Shown here: positions 9,893 through 22,765 of the stretch, in pieces
Position numbering within the stretch: the first letter of the stretch is position 1
How the letters are laid out: each line of letters opens with the position of its first letter
Assembly: GCA_014529385.2 (NCBI GenBank)
Contig: CM043966.1
Coordinates: 143,764,711 to 143,828,710, forward strand
Direction of reading: 5' to 3'
Source of the DNA: Adiantum capillus-veneris
Taxonomy: Eukaryota > Streptophyta > Polypodiopsida > Polypodiales > Pteridaceae
DNA length: 64,000 bases
Notes under the pieces: model-generated
Told to the model about the DNA's origin: nothing
The model's database searches: none
What the model saw: the letters and a program-made list of their open reading frames with translations, nothing else
Translations under genes and position numbers: made by a program

Positions 9893-10250
9893 TAAATTGA
9901 AGGGAAAATTACCAAAATACCCCACTAATTTGAGGAAATTTCCAAAATACCCTTGTATCTATTTTGATTTGATTGTTCAAGATTTTCTAATCTTCATTCG
10001 TTTTTGACAATTGAGATCCGTTTTTGAGTGCTCAACATGTAATTTGTCACTAGCTACCATCGCAAAATTATTTTTGGAGAAATTTACTCTCACAACCAAG
10101 GGTATTTTGGGAATTTTGGAAAATTTGAAGGGCATTTTGGGAATTTATGACAAAATATCGGGGGTATTTCGGAAAATTTTGAAATTTGAGGGGTATGTTG
10201 GGAATTTCCACAAATTAGAGGGTTATTTTGGTAATTTTCCCTAAATTGAA
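9893..10250. mobile_element. MULE-type MITE copy B with 9-bp target duplication
   Basis: Element 9902-10241 (340 bp) begins GGGAAAATTACCAAAATACC and ends with its imperfect inverse, ATTTTGGTAATTTTCCC. A perfect 9-bp direct repeat, TAAATTGAA, flanks it at 9893-9901 and 10242-10250. It is an internally shortened relative of copy A, lacking the part around ATTATGTCTAAAAATAATG. Confidence 0.85.
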
Positions 10251-10394
10251 TTATTGTCCCGGAGGTCATATATGACCTATGGGACCAAAAACACAGCATT
10301 ACAACAATTCATTCTCAATGCGGGCTGATACATATCAGTTAAGGACTGAGGGTCCATCAAGAGGGTAGAATAGGAAAAAAGAGAGAACAAAAAC

Positions 10395-11054
10395 CTAAGG
10401 GTTGACTGAGGGGAGATCTGGTTTGGGATTTTTAAAATTCCTGGATGATCGCTTTGCCACCTTGGTAGACTGCCCATTTGCCTTGCTTACGCGCTTCATG
10501 CATCTTCTTGAGCTCGCTCGCTTTACTTTTATGGTCAGTTCTTTTGCAATCCAAAGCTTGGTTCCTTTGAGGAGGCGGGATTGAGGTAGAAGCTTCACCC
10601 GCTCCTCTTTGTTCTTGAAAGTAAGGGCACAATGCTCGAGACACACATGGCGATGTGTATCATTGATCCAAGCGACAGTCTCTGGCTTGATGTTGACTGG
10701 CTCAATAATGTTGTTGAGTTTGATGATTGCCTCTTCAAGGGTTTCCTCAATAGTCCACCACTACGGGGGGAGCCCACCGATGTGGATCTTGAGGGCATTA
10801 TCTTCTTGAATTTTTTGTTTGGAGAGTTCCTTTGTTACACACGTCTTCTCTTGGGCGATGGTTGTTGAGTGAGCTTGGCTAACCTTAGCCTTAACCTCCT
10901 TTACCTTGTCGGTGGTGAGGTCAACCATAGAGTTGAATTGTTCTTCTAATTTGCTGAGGCGAGATTTGAGTTCAAAGTTTTCTTCCAAGACTTGATCGAG
11001 ATCTGCTTGCAACTGCGTGATGCAATCGAGTTTGCTAGAGGCTGCCAACACCAT
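10395..11054 (-). pseudogene. L1 ORF1p-like RNA-binding protein remnant
   Basis: The minus strand encodes a coiled coil (SKLDCITQLQADLDQVLEEN, heptad-like to about residue 60), then IHIGGLPP, which looks like RNP2 of an RRM. An in-frame TAG at 10761-10763 follows. The same frame continues with TVAWINDTHRHVCLEHCALT and LLKGTKLWIAKELT. The end of the domain (SELKKMHEARKQGKWAVY, GGKAII) has moved to another frame near 10540. Coiled coil, RRM and a C-terminal ARxxGKW segment in this order resemble L1 ORF1p (Transposase_22-type), the RNA chaperone of some LINEs. This differs from the DUF4283/CCHC ORF1 of the LINE at 15-20.6 kb. No matching ORF2 follows. The assignment rests on pattern only. Confidence 0.45.
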
Positions 11055-11493
11055 TGCAAAGCTCGCTCGTGTTTTGGCAGGGGGTCTTTGGGGTAGTCAT
11101 CCCTATGCTTGGGGAGGTAGAGAGGAACCACTCACTGATTTGCAAATTCCAAAGGAAAAAACCTTCAACTTGCAGAACTCTAACCTTCAAAACTTTAACC
11201 TTTCAAATTGCTCAAAACCCTCTCTACAGACTCTCTGTTTACAACCTGCTACAATCGATCCCGATCAGATCCAAGCTGGTACTTGCCTTAACATACATGG
11301 GCTCGAGAGCATCAACCCGTTGCCTGTCAAGGTCACAGTCTGTGCCGAGTACTGCCTGAAGAGCGAGGCCGCAACCTGCAGGCCTATTGAGGTCACCAAA
11401 ACGCTATCAAAACCCTAGCACAGAGCCAAGATGCTATCGAAACCATGCCAAGGATTTTGCTGCCGGTTCTTGTATGTGGGCTTGTCTCTAGGA

Positions 11494-11511
11494 CGAGAGA
11501 GAGAGAGAGAC

Positions 11512-11550
<39 letters not shown>
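11494..11550 (+). repeat. GA microsatellite
   Basis: (GA)n with one CTA interruption. A second GA run lies at 11788-11825 and a third at 13144-13178. Confidence 0.9.
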
Positions 11551-11551
<1 letters not shown>

Positions 11552-11784
11552 ACCAGCCTCCTCAGTGTAGCTCCGACTCCTGCTGCTTTGCTTCGTCCAC
11601 CACACGGGTGCTGCAACTCTGCTTCGACGACTGCTGCTTCGACTGATACTACTCCGACGGCTGCTGCTTCGGCTTGGACGAGGGACAGAACTGGGGCATT
11701 AACGCCCCCCACATGGCCTCCCTCGCCCAGGGGGGACGTGCATGGGCTAAGGCTTGGGGTTCGATGAGAGGGCTTAGGGTTCGA

Positions 11785-11787
<3 letters not shown>

Positions 11788-11825
<38 letters not shown>
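11788..11825 (+). repeat. GA microsatellite
   Basis: Uninterrupted AG/GA run. Confidence 0.9.
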
Positions 11826-11827
<2 letters not shown>

Positions 11828-12228
11828 CCATGCAGTAGGAAGCAACCCCAAACGAAGTGAGGCAACCAACTGGTGTATCTGTTGGGTAGTGTCTGGCTAT
11901 ATCAACTCGTTATCCTGTGAAGATCATAGCTATCCATAATAGGGAGACCTAACCATAGCTCACTGCAAGCATTCACCACACTGCTAGGGAGGGCGAAGAG
12001 CTCCTAAAACTGCTTGGAAAATACAGAGCTTGTTGTCACGCAAGCACCAATTATATAGACACTCCACAAAGGGAAAACTGTACTATACATGTCTCCTTTC
12101 TCAGAAACAAAAGCTTTTTTTTTGCTTCCCGATCTAGACCCGTAGGTCCCCACAGTTGACTAATCTAGCTAGTCCATAACCGTAATTTTTTTTTGTCAGG
12201 TCCTAATTCTCATTCATATCTTGACTTA

Positions 12229-12798
12229 TCACCAATCACCGACCATGTTGAATGACTCAAGGGGCCATGTCCATGCATTAAGTCCCCTACAATCCACAAG
12301 CCGTCTCCTCAAAAAATGCCATTCCCATGCTATTGGCTCCCTAGGGTTAGGAGACCTTAAAGCCCTAAGAAATGATGTCAAATCACAGGGTGGGTTGGTA
12401 GTGAAGGGTCTCCCCCAAAAGAGCTCCCAAAAGAGCTCACCCCTCCCCCAAAAGAGTACATTGATGTCGTCCAAAGACCGAGATGTCTCAACCTCCAAAA
12501 GAGCTACGTCTTGACGACAACTACCAACCTCATACACATGCATAGAACGGACCACAAACCCACTATAGCGCCCATCACAACAAGCGTATCGCTCATGAGT
12601 TGCCTCTTGATGATCGTATATCCAATGGTTCCATCTGCCCCGACAACGACTAAGTGTTGAGTGCATCACCAATTCCACCCACCACTCGCTCAAGAGCTTG
12701 CCTCTCAACTGGCCATTGCAATTAGGTGTATGCAAAGAATCTCTCGGTGACAATTCAGCCAAAAGTGCATTGCAAGCAGGCCCACATTGTACCATCAT
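12229..12798 (-). CDS. Open reading frame of 189 codons, unrecognised
   Basis: The longest open frame in the gene-poor 11-15 kb stretch. I recognise no domain. It holds a short duplicated WGRGELFWELFWGR segment caused by a local DNA repeat (AAAAGAGCTCCC). No signal peptide or membrane segment is clear. Length alone does not prove coding; it may be chance or transposon debris. Confidence 0.15.
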   Translation of the reverse strand: MMVQCGPACNALLAELSPRDSLHTPNCNGQLRGKLLSEWWVELVMHSTLSRCRGRWNHWIYDHQEATHERYACCDGRYSGFVVRSMHVYEVGSCRQDVALLEVETSRSLDDINVLFWGRGELFWELFWGRPFTTNPPCDLTSFLRALRSPNPREPIAWEWHFLRRRLVDCRGLNAWTWPLESFNMVGDW

Positions 12799-12799
12799 A

Positions 12800-13140
12800 T
12801 ACTCACTTTAAGCAATCAACCAAACAAATCTACTCAATGGGAATGCAGACTACTGCTCATTGAAGCCCACATTCAGGCCACATAGGCAATACATCAACCC
12901 CAACATCATATCTTGGACCCTCTCCAAGCTATGAGGGTTTATGTCAAACAAACGATCAGCCAACTTATCTCATATATCCTTTTGTCCTCCAACCCTCTTT
13001 GTCGAGGGGGTACCCATCGACCATCCATGACTAGCAGCAACACAAACCTCATCTATTCTCCATCTTGATATGATTTACATTGGCCCACAACATGCTCACA
13101 AAACCATTCATTTGTGGCTAGCTAAATTATTATGGTTCTT

Positions 13141-13180
<40 letters not shown>

Positions 13181-14540
13181 ACATTGAGCTTTAGGGGCCA
13201 AAGAGGGGGCTCGAAAAAGTGAGTTAGAAAGGGAAGACCCTTCTTTCATTTGAAGGACCCTGACGATCTTTCACAAGATGAGCAGGTGCCCAAGAGCAGC
13301 AACATGTTGAGCAAGAAGGTGTTGCAAGTCCACATCTACTAAGGTTCTTTGTATTCATAGGGTCTCCACTCCCCCCCCCCCCCCTCTCTATCTCTCTCTC
13401 TCTACCCAGATCCCTTCCTTCTACGTGCGCTCACTCCTTAATGCTTCCTTTCACATGGTCCCTATGTCTTGAGGCTTAGCTTAACACCTTTGTTCCCAAG
13501 GTGAAAAGGAAAGTATCAAACTTAAATTGCCCGTTTTTAACACTAGGCATGAACAATGCTAACATTTGCCAATATTTACTTGGTGAGCCAAAGGCTCTTT
13601 TTCCTTAGGAAAAAAGAAGGCCTCAAGGCGAGCACTCCGGCCGCTCCCATGAACCTTGTGATTTGAAAGACCCCTAGAGTTCCTGAGGACAAACCCTATG
13701 TGTGATTGCTGAATTGCATAATTGAGGAGAGGCCATGCTTGGTCTACAAGGACAAAGCGCACCGCAAACAGAAATCTGGCTATAGCATAAGGTAGGACAA
13801 GATGAGAAGATGGAAATAGTGCAATTTTAGCAAGTAAAAATCTAACAAAAAGTACCTGTAACTCTTTATGTACCAGACCTTACATAGAACATAGAAGTTG
13901 ATATGTTTCTCTTTATGCCCAATGAATATGCTACATCTCACATATTTATCTTATGCGTGTTTTGTGTCTAGCAGGGAGAACATATATTCACAACACTGAA
14001 CGTTTCAATTGCACAAGCACAACTCCAACTCCACTACACTGCAAGGTTCGTTATCTGCATCCAATTCCCCATGACTATGCGTTCGCTTGGCACAACACAT
14101 AAACACTACGGGGTAGGGCAGGGATTCTGTTTATTATAATTTTTGGAGTGACCACAATGCTAACTCTCCACCATACTTTTGTATGGAACTTCTGCATGAT
14201 GTGCACTATATACTTTGCAATTTCAATCCGTGACATTTCATTGCATGACATAATGTTTAACTATTCACATTCCTTTCTTGTAGCTCGACTCAAATATCGG
14301 CTTGTAGAGTAGACAATTGAAAAGCACCAGTACAACATTGCAAGTCAGTAAAACACTTCATTTCATGTTGTAGTTGATCATTAGTGCTTTATCCATTTTC
14401 TTGTTTTCTCACCAGTACATGCTCAATCTCGATCATCATATCTATGTATCAAATAGATACACACTACTTTTTTCATAGATACTTAATGTCAATTTGGATA
14501 TGTTTTGTATGTTATATAGCGATGCCCAACAAGAAAGACT
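12800..14540. other. Gene-free stretch
   Basis: No gene seen. It contains a GA microsatellite (13144-13178), a C run with CT repeats (about 13373-13404), and at 13575-13597 a sequence (ACTTGGTGAGCCAAAGGCTC) close to one at 9486-9508. Confidence 0.5.
13144..13178 (+). repeat. GA microsatellite
   Basis: Uninterrupted GA run. Confidence 0.9.
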
Positions 14541-14548
14541 AGTTATTC

Positions 14549-14915
14549 TTCTTTGACAATTGAGATCCATTTTTGACTGCTAACCATGTAATTTGTCACA
14601 CTTCACCTCACAAAAAAGCAATTATGTCTAAAAATAATGAAGCAATTCAACTCTGAAAACCTACATAACTAACTTAAATTCAAGTTTTAGCATCTTGTAT
14701 TGATAGACAATCACTCTTCTTATGAAAAGCTATAACTCTTTTTATTTTTGGAGAAATTTAATCTCAACAACCAGGAGTATTTTCAGAATTTTGAAAAATT
14801 TGAAGGGCATTTTGTGAATCTATAACAAATTATCGGAGGTAATTTGACAACTTTTGAAATTTGAGGATTATTTTAAGAATTTTCATGAATTAGAGGGTAT
14901 TTTGGTAAATATATC
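14549..14915. repeat. MULE-type MITE copy C, diverged and left-truncated
   Basis: Shares TTTGACAATTGAGATCC, GCAATTATGTCTAAAAATAA and AATTAGAGGGTATTTTGGTA with copy A in the same order. The left TIR is absent and the right end is diverged, so no target duplication can be read. Confidence 0.7.
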
Positions 14916-15119
14916 TTTTTCATATTGAGGCTACAAAATTTAAAAAAAACCCTCAATTTATGTCGAAATTTTATCCTCTCTAAGTTTCTCACGTTTTTTG
15001 ACCAAAAAAAGTTTGAATTGAGAAAATTGAAGAAAATAGTGCACATTTATCTTTTTTTATATATATATAGCAAAAATCAAGTGAATTATATTGAACAGCC
15101 CAAAAAATTACAAGGTCTT

Positions 15120-18100
15120 GTCATGCTCTTGTTGAGCGCCATGACATCATCCAGGGACTATAATTACATCGGCTATCAAGGCAGCCACCCTCACCAACCC
15201 GACGCCTCCTTCTCGATACGCAAGGTCCAAAAACTTGTCCTTATGAAATCTTTCCCCCGTCCTCGGCATTCCATCTGCTAATAGCAAGGCACAAGTAGTC
15301 CTAGACCAATCCTCCAAGTGTTGCTTGCGCCCGAGCGTCCATATTAGCACTTTACTTTCTTGAGTAGTTTCTGCGAAGCTTGCCACCTCCAAACCTCCTT
15401 CAAACACACGGCGGTTCCTTGTCCTCCATACATTATGTAAGAAGAAGTATTTGACGATTTGAGTGCTGACGGGAAGGGCATGACTTCGTGTATTCGGAAA
15501 AGGTCAGTCTTGAAGAAACTAATTTTCCATGTTCTTTCCACCCACTTGCATATTTTCCTTGCGAGGCCTTTGATAGTTGGGAAGTCCATGAATAGGTGGG
15601 CAAGATCTTCACTAGCCATCCTGCACCCTAAGTATCGATTTGATCCAATCCCTCTCTCCTGAATCTTCACCCCCGTTGGTAGAGCACCCCAAATTACCTT
15701 CCATAGAAAGACCTTCATGCGCTGTGGAACCTTTGGCTTCCATATGTTCTCCATTACTTGCTCCCACCTTTCCTCCGGCCATTGCTTTTTCCACAACTTG
15801 TTAAGGGGGCTAGACCAATTCTTCTTATGCATCATTGCCTGATATATGCTTTTAGGATGGGGTTTCCATAAGAGACTGCTTCCGGGCCATTTCCAAGCAT
15901 TCCAATCAAACTCCGAATCATAGATTGGCATCACTAAATTGTCAAGCTCCTTCATTATTTTGTGGACAAGCAAGACCTCTAGGCTATTGAGTTGGTACTA
16001 GGTAACCAAAAGGTCAATGTTTTTCCAACTCTTCTTGCCATTGTCCCAAAAGTGCCCAAGTCGCTTCAGACCCTTGTTATTCAGTTTCCTGGCTGTCTCA
16101 ATCCAATAGGGAGTTTGTGGTAGATCTACAACTCTGGACAGCCAGGGGGACCAATGCAAAATGGACTTCTTGAAGTATCTGACTTCTTCCCCCCACTTGA
16201 AGACTCCTGTTGCTCTATTGCATTTTCTTATCAATTCTCCCGGCTGCCCCCCAGTCTTAAGGTAGATCACTCCGGGGCTAACAGTTTGTCATGAACCTCC
16301 ACCCCTCTCCACTTTCCACCCTCCGAGCCAAGTTTAGCTGCTTCTATCATATCTCTGACCATGACAACCCAAACTTGATCCTGTTTAGCCAAGGAAACAA
16401 CAAAATTGGTGCAACAAGCTTCTACATGGGCCACAGGGTTGAGAATTCCGAGGCATCCTTGATTCACCGGTCGAGCAACTGATTCCCACTGAGCCCATTG
16501 CCATGGCCTGAAGGATTTCGTGTTATTTTTCCATAAAAACCTTTTAACTGGTTTTAAGAACTCTTTCCAATGACACTTAGCCATCTTAAGGAGCGGGCTA
16601 GTGAAGGCAATATAATGTAAGGAATCATAAAGGCATTCATCACTTTTATCCGACTTGGGAATGGGAGAAGAGCATACTCACACATACTCATTTTTGTTTT
16701 GATTTTTTCAAGCACTCACTCAAATCTTTGCTTGTGAGTTACGTCCACCCCCAAGGGGGCTCCCAGATATCTGAATATATTCCCTTTTGTAACAATCTCC
16801 CCCGACCAGAAAGAAGGGTCAAATGAGTCATTTTCCAATAGGGAGATTACACTGGGACCCGGAAGCTACTGCGAATATTTGTACAATCTCCAGAGCTTTT
16901 TTGATTACCTGTGGACGTGCCTTCAAGAAGAGGAGAGAATCGTCTACAAAAAGTTTTGCTAGGAGTTGGCTATTTCCTGGCAAAGCAAGGCCTTGCAACT
17001 CCCCTAGTTCTCCACTAGCTTCGAGCGTCGTGATTAAAGGATGTGATCCTATGGAGAAAAGTAAGGGGGCCAGAGGGAATCCCTGCTTAATAGACCTTTT
17101 GACCTCAAAAGAGACCACAATTCTATTGTTGAACAGGAGCTCTGACTGGCTTCCAGCCCCCAGTATGCGTACCAACCGACATAGGCGAGGCCCAAAGCCC
17201 AGAGCTTCCATGACGGCTTCTATATATGTCCATGTTATTCTATCATAAGCCTTGTCCAAGCCCAGCTGTAGCAGAATGCACTCCTGCTTTGTGGCAGTTG
17301 CGTATTTGATGCCCACCATTGCTGCCAAGACTTTATCGTAAATGGACCTTCCTTTTATGAACCCATGTGATGGGGAGAGATGATCTTGTTTACTACGGGG
17401 GATAGTTTGAGGGCTACTGCTTTATCTATAATTTTGTAGGCCATCGACATCATCATTATAGGGCACCAATGTTTTAGTTGAGAACAATAGATCTGTTTTG
17501 GGATGGGTTTGATAAGCCCTCTCTTTACACTTACCTCCAACGACCCTTCACCATGGCTTTATTGGCCAGTCTTGTGATTGGGGCCTTGTGATCATCCCAA
17601 AATTCTATATAGAATTCCACCGTCATCCCATCCCAACCAGGGGACTTTTCCTTGCCAAGGGCTTGCAATACTAGTGAACATTCGTCTTCGGAGAATGCCC
17701 ATTCCAAGCAATTAGCTTCTGAGTGGGAAATTTCCTTCATCACACTCTAGAGTAAGGTCCCTCTGGCTTCTTCCACTTCTTGGGACTGGATCTCTGGCCG
17801 TCCAATGATTTGACTAAGGTATCTCAACATCATACCAACCATCTCATCCTAGTTATGAACTGCTGTCCCTTTCTCATCTTAGAGCGAGCGGACATGGCCC
17901 TGACTCTTCTTGATTTTAAAGCCCTAAAAAATTGAGTTTGATTGGAGGCTTCATGTTGAAGGAAAGTCTCCCTCAAGAGAATCCTTGCCTCTTGATATCT
18001 TCTAGCTGCTCATTAGCAAGGTTAGATTTGGATTTGAGTCATCGTTTGTGCTCCTCCTGAGTAGCATGCTCATTGGCTTTTATGGAGGTAAGAAATTGTA

Positions 18101-19063
18101 CCTCCTCTATAAGATGCAGAAGGTGTACCTCCCTAGCTTTCTTGAATCGGGGGCCCGAGGTTTTGATTTCTTTGTGGGTGCTCCGAGAAAAGAGGTCCCA
18201 CGCATTGTGCTTGTTGAGGTCGACATATTTTTTGAGCTTACCCAGTGCTTTCTTGGTTAGATTCCTGAAAAGAGGGTCTTTGAATAGGTGTGCCCCTGCT
18301 ACTAACAATTTTTCTCACCTCTTGGGGTCTGCTCCTCCTCTTTATTATTCTTAAAATGTATGTGCAGAGGAATGTGATCCGAAAGGCTTTTTGCTGGGAC
18401 TACCTGCATCTCCATCAAAAACGGTATCCAATCAGCTTGGTGTGAGCAATAGCATCTGTCCAGCCTGGAGGCAGTGCGGGCATATTGGAGGCTTGTGTAG
18501 GTGAAACCAGGCATGCTGTTCCATGGGCCGACTTCCCATAAGTTGATCATCGCCCACTTTTTGCACAAACTTTTCCATTTAGATCTTTCCGAGCCATCCA
18601 ACATACTGGAGGATCCTGTTCTATCCCTGCTCTTTTCTACCATATTGAAGTTGCCAACGAACAACCACTCCCCTTCAATAGGAGTATCTCTAAGATGCAT
18701 CCACAATTTAGCTCTTTCTTTTGCATTGCAAGGGCCGTACACATTCACAATGGTGAAGGGATGCATTTCCCATCTGATTCTAATCCCCAAGATTCTACCG
18801 GATGGGTGGTTAAGAACCAACTTTGGCTCCAATTCTCTGTTTGCAATGCTGAACACACCATTGAAACCGTTACTTCCTTCTCCATAGAATACCAATTTCT
18901 TTCCTAGCACCTATTTTCTCTTGCTATGGGCATCTAAGTGGTGTTCTTGGATGGCCCAGCAGTTGATTGTCTTCTCCTTTTTTATTTCCTCCTAGAAAAG
19001 GGTATTCTTCTTACGGATTTTCAACCCATTTACGTTCCAAGATTGGATAGTGAGAGACTCCAT
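15120..19063 (-). pseudogene. LINE ORF2: endonuclease, reverse transcriptase, zf-RVT (broken)
   Basis: Endonuclease (APE type, about 18330-19063): begins MESLTIQSWNVNGLK, later TIVNVYGP, FVGNFNMV, SRLDRCY and LSDHIPL, with in-frame TAG codons near 19006 and 18911. Reverse transcriptase (about 16830-17750): KSPGWDGMTVEFY, RGLIKPIPK, LDKAYDRITW, IKQGFPLAPLLF and the catalytic FVDD. The order of motifs is normal but the frames change several times. Zinc-binding zf-RVT (about 15350-15970): MKVFLWKVIWGALPTG, then CRMASEDLAHLF. The protein would nick DNA and copy LINE RNA. With more than five breaks it cannot be made whole. Confidence 0.85.
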
Positions 19064-19077
19064 CATTAATGAGGGGT

Positions 19078-20610
19078 TCATTGGGACAGAGGAACAAATT
19101 CTTCAGCATCCAAATTATTCTCTCCCCCCCTCTCCTTGATCATAGGAGAATTCGGGGGTTCCAAGTCCGGGGAATTCTTTTCTTGCAGTGTTGCAAATGG
19201 ATTGTGCAGTGGGACAGTGAATCCCCCTCCTTTCGAAAGGGTAGAGGATGAATTAGATCCTTTCACCTCAAGTGTTCTCACGGATTGTAGCACTTTGGAG
19301 TCTCTTGCTACTGCCTTCACTCTTCTGGCTCTTTTCAGACTAGGGACTCAGTGGACAACCGTCACCATTGTCACTGTCATAAATTTGGGGGTAGCAGCGG
19401 GAGTAGTGACCCTACTATTATTGTCTGCACCTTCTTCAGAAGTTCATTGTATGGGAATCGATTCTTCCACAATCTTATCTTGCATCTTAATATCCATTTT
19501 GTCACATACCATACCTCCTTCATCCTTGTTTGCATTTACCCCTTCGTTACTGCCTCCTTGCTTCTCTAGCCCTTCCATTGGGGATTCCATTTTACTGGGG
19601 GCCTGTGCTGCAGGAGCTGAAGTATCATTAGACTTCAAGAGGCAGTACTTGGCGAAGTGTCCAAAGTTGTTGCATTCAAAACATGCCCCAAAGCAGAATA
19701 GTAACTACCCCTGATCTGACATTGATAACCATGCTCTTAGGTGGCGTTTTAGACACATCCCAACCTATACAAACCTTGTTTGAGGTTCTGCCAAACCCTC
19801 TCTTGCTAGGTATAATAAGGGAGTGCCCAATTGGCAAGCAAGCATCCTGAGATTTTCCCACATCGAGCTAGGCAAACCCACAAGTTTAACGCAAACCGGA
19901 TCAAACCCTTGTAAAGATTCAGTTGAGTTGAACAGTGGCTCCTAAGGCACCGCACAAACCGTAGTCCTATTAAATACAAGGGGCCCTTTGTCAAGGATCT
20001 TATCCACATCGGAGGCCTCTTTGAATCTCACTGAGCAGAATCCTTTAGCTAGGTAACAAGTACTTTCAACTGCCCCTGAATTTGAGTGCCTTGAAGCCAT
20101 TGAATCATGTCATACCTGTTCGGGATTCTTCCACTGAACCCAAATACAAGCGTGAGCTTAGCTTGCTTGGCTAATTTTTTTTTGATAATTGCTGGTGGAA
20201 TTGCTACAGTAATAGCCTCGGAAACCTCCACCTACTGGGGCAAAGAATTTTTCAAAGCGGAAAAGACCCGAATCTGCCAATCCATCTTCCACCAACCCAC
20301 TGCAATCTGTTTGGGAGCTAGTTCTTTTGTTAGTGCTAGGGCCGTATTCAATCATTTTTTTGACTTCCTTAAGCTCTTGCTGAAGTCTTACTCTTGTATT
20401 CTGCAGTTTTTCGATATCTCCTTCACTCGACAACCATTCTGCTGAGCCTTTTCCACAATCCTTAGAGTTAGGCCCCTTGAGTATGCTAAAAAACGAGATG
20501 CTTGACCTGCGAAATGCAGAGGCTCTTGATGCCTTATTTACGTTTGTGCAGATGGGACCCTGAGGAACCCCGAATTTGATGGTTTTAACCTCAAATTTGG
20601 ACCCTTGAGA
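19078..20610 (-). pseudogene. LINE ORF1: DUF4283/CCHC type (broken)
   Basis: RNA-binding partner protein of plant L1s. Near the start a coiled-coil stretch (GDIEKLQNTRVRLQQELKEV) can be read, then a DUF4283-like segment (LVFGFSGRIPN, DMIQWLQG). A CCHC knuckle, CFECNNFGHFAKYC, lies at 19642-19683. The tail, SKGGGFTVPLHNPFATLQ, ends at the TGA at 19078. Frameshifts separate these blocks and several stops are present. The knuckle frame differs from that of the block at 19676-19861. Confidence 0.75.
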
Positions 20611-20618
20611 GGTTATAA

Positions 20619-22597
20619 TGAGAGCGTATTTTTTGAGATGGGTCTCAACTCAAGGCTCCCACCAGACAACCACTCCGTGAGACCCTACACACACATATTT
20701 CTTAGGGGCACCACTCTCTTTTATGGAGAAAGAAGGAAACCAAAACAAACCATATACAACACACACTCACACCTTCCTTATGTGCTTCAACACAAAATGC
20801 CCTTCAACCATTCAGCACACACTCCTTAAGCAATCCCTTTGAACACTGCACAAACTCACATGCAAAGATTGACCTTCACCATATTAGTGCTCATATACTT
20901 CTAAGAAAAGCAAGCACAAAACCTCAAAACTCAAAACACCATAATGCACAAATACTTGACAACTCCTTTCCTTTCCCAAAAGAAGAGACTACTTACACAC
21001 ATAAGGCGGCATGCATAGAGAGCTCTTCTCCATCTATGCAGCCCCAAGACTTAGTTACACACAACATAAGGAGATAAGCCAAGCAAATAGACACCATGGT
21101 GCACAAAAACTTTCTCAACAAACAAGCAACCCAATGAGCACAAAATATGAGAAGTTGCCAAGATATGCTTACCAATTTTACATGCGTTTAGAGCAAAAGT
21201 GTGACGACGACACCCCAATTGCAACAATTTGTTGATCAAACCATGAGATAGATCATTGAACTTGATATCCTTGCTCTCATATAGAATCTATAATCCTTAT
21301 TTAGGGATGAGTATGGTAAGAGAAATGTTTGCAAGAGAATGGTAGCAATAGCATATTGATGCTCTCTCTATGGTGCCGCTTATGATAGCGGGCTTAGGAA
21401 ATGGATAGGGAGACAAGAGGAGAGAGAGATTAGGGCTTCCCTAACCTTAGAGGATCTTATTTTCAGCAATGGAGTAGGTGTGTGTATTTTTGTGCTTGCC
21501 AAAGGGCCTTTTTATAGCTGTACAAGACCTTAGGTTAGGTTAAACTTGATTAGGGTAGGTAATTAACCATAGTTAGGTTCCCTTTTGACCATTCCTTCAA
21601 TTATGCAAATAAGGGACTTATTTTTTCATTAAAAATAGACTTTTAGGTCGTGGAGGCTCCATAAGGGTTGATAATGTATGTGGGCCCCACCATGATGTCC
21701 CTCCAGTGGCTCCTGCAGAGTGTCCCCATCCTGTTTGTTGTGTCTCTGGAAGCATCTTGAGCCGACCCCTCCACATGCAAGTGGTTTTTAACTCCCCATT
21801 GGTATTTTAGAATGTTGGAGAAGTCAAGAAAACTTTTCACCTTTGTGGTTTACCTGATTGTAAGTTTGACCTGCAGTAACAGTGTCCGCAACACCTTGTT
21901 TTCACCATAACTTTCAGCCTGTAACTCAGAATTGGGTGCTGTAAAAGGCAAAGTTGACCTTCTCAAAGTGTTTAAGCTGATTTTGGAGTGTTCCTCAAGT
22001 ATACCCACGAGCTAAGGCATTCAAGATGCATCCAAAACACCTTTTGAACCAAGTCTCCTTGTAGGGGGCCCTTTAGCATGCATCCAAGGTGTAGCATGAT
22101 TTTTTCAAAAGAGAATCCACCTTAAACAAATGAGGTAGGCTCCAATAAAATTTGATTTATTGGGGATATACATTATATTTAAGATTTGTTGACCAACACA
22201 AGTAAATGATCCAAGAGTTGGGTCACATAGTGGTGGGGAAGGGAAGGCCTACAAGGTTAACCCTACCCTTGAGAGAAGATGGGTAAGATAAGTGCCCATA
22301 AATTATTTATTTACATATTATGGGATGTAGATAGATATTTAAATTAGTAAAGGTAATTAGTTAAAAGAATATGCAGTAAAAAAACTAGGAGAGTAGAATT
22401 AAGTTTACTATTTACATTTAGCATGAAGAGAGAAATATGATGTAAATGCATAAAGATCTAAGAGGGGTAAGGTGTTTGTATGGAAAAAGGCTATTACGGA
22501 AAGAGAGAATGAACACTAGGTTAAAACTTTGATAAAAAATATATACATTTGAGTAGAAATGTAGTGCAAATGCAAGGTTACCATTTAACGCTACTCA
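20619..22597 (-). repeat. 3-prime LTR of the Tat element (full length)
   Basis: In plus orientation it begins TGAGAGCGTA and ends CGCTACTCA. Its first ~530 and last ~170 bases match 28681-29387. Only this copy keeps the middle ~1.28 kb. Confidence 0.9.
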
Positions 22598-22603
22598 TAT
22601 TAG

Positions 22604-22615
22604 CCCTCCCCCTTC
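22604..22615 (-). other. Polypurine tract of the Tat element
   Basis: On the minus strand GAAGGGGGAGGG is followed by CTAATA and then the LTR start TGAGTAGCG. It primes plus-strand DNA synthesis. It is nearly the same as the tract of the gag-only element at 57369. Confidence 0.8.
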
Positions 22616-22765
22616 ATCTAGGATCATTCATGCTCCTAGATGAAACAAAAGAGTTTTTTCCTTTTTCTTTTCTTTCTTTTTTTTTCTTCTTTTTTTTCTT
22701 ATTTTTCTAAAAAAAGGAGGAGTGATATACACTCTTTTACTCCATTAGACTTGCTTTTCATTACC

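Larger units (their letters stand above)
15050..20618 (-). mobile_element. Decayed L1-type LINE
   Basis: Non-LTR retrotransposon copied by target-primed reverse transcription. On the minus strand, ORF1 (from the boundary at 20618 to a stop at 19078) is followed 14 bases later by the ATG of ORF2 (19063). The 3-prime tail near 15050-15060 is A-rich (plus strand CTTTTTTTAT), preceded by a GGGCTGTTC...AATATAATTC tail seen in plant L1s. Many stops and frameshifts make it dead. Its ORF1 frame is still open at 20618, where the Tat LTR begins, so the Tat element interrupts it or sits at its 5-prime edge. Confidence 0.85.

Noticed and set aside
9623-9915. ORFs with CVCVCV and RERERE runs
   Set aside because: Translations of the GT/GA microsatellite.
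11393-11865. ORFs rich in SLSLSL
   Set aside because: Translations of GA microsatellites.
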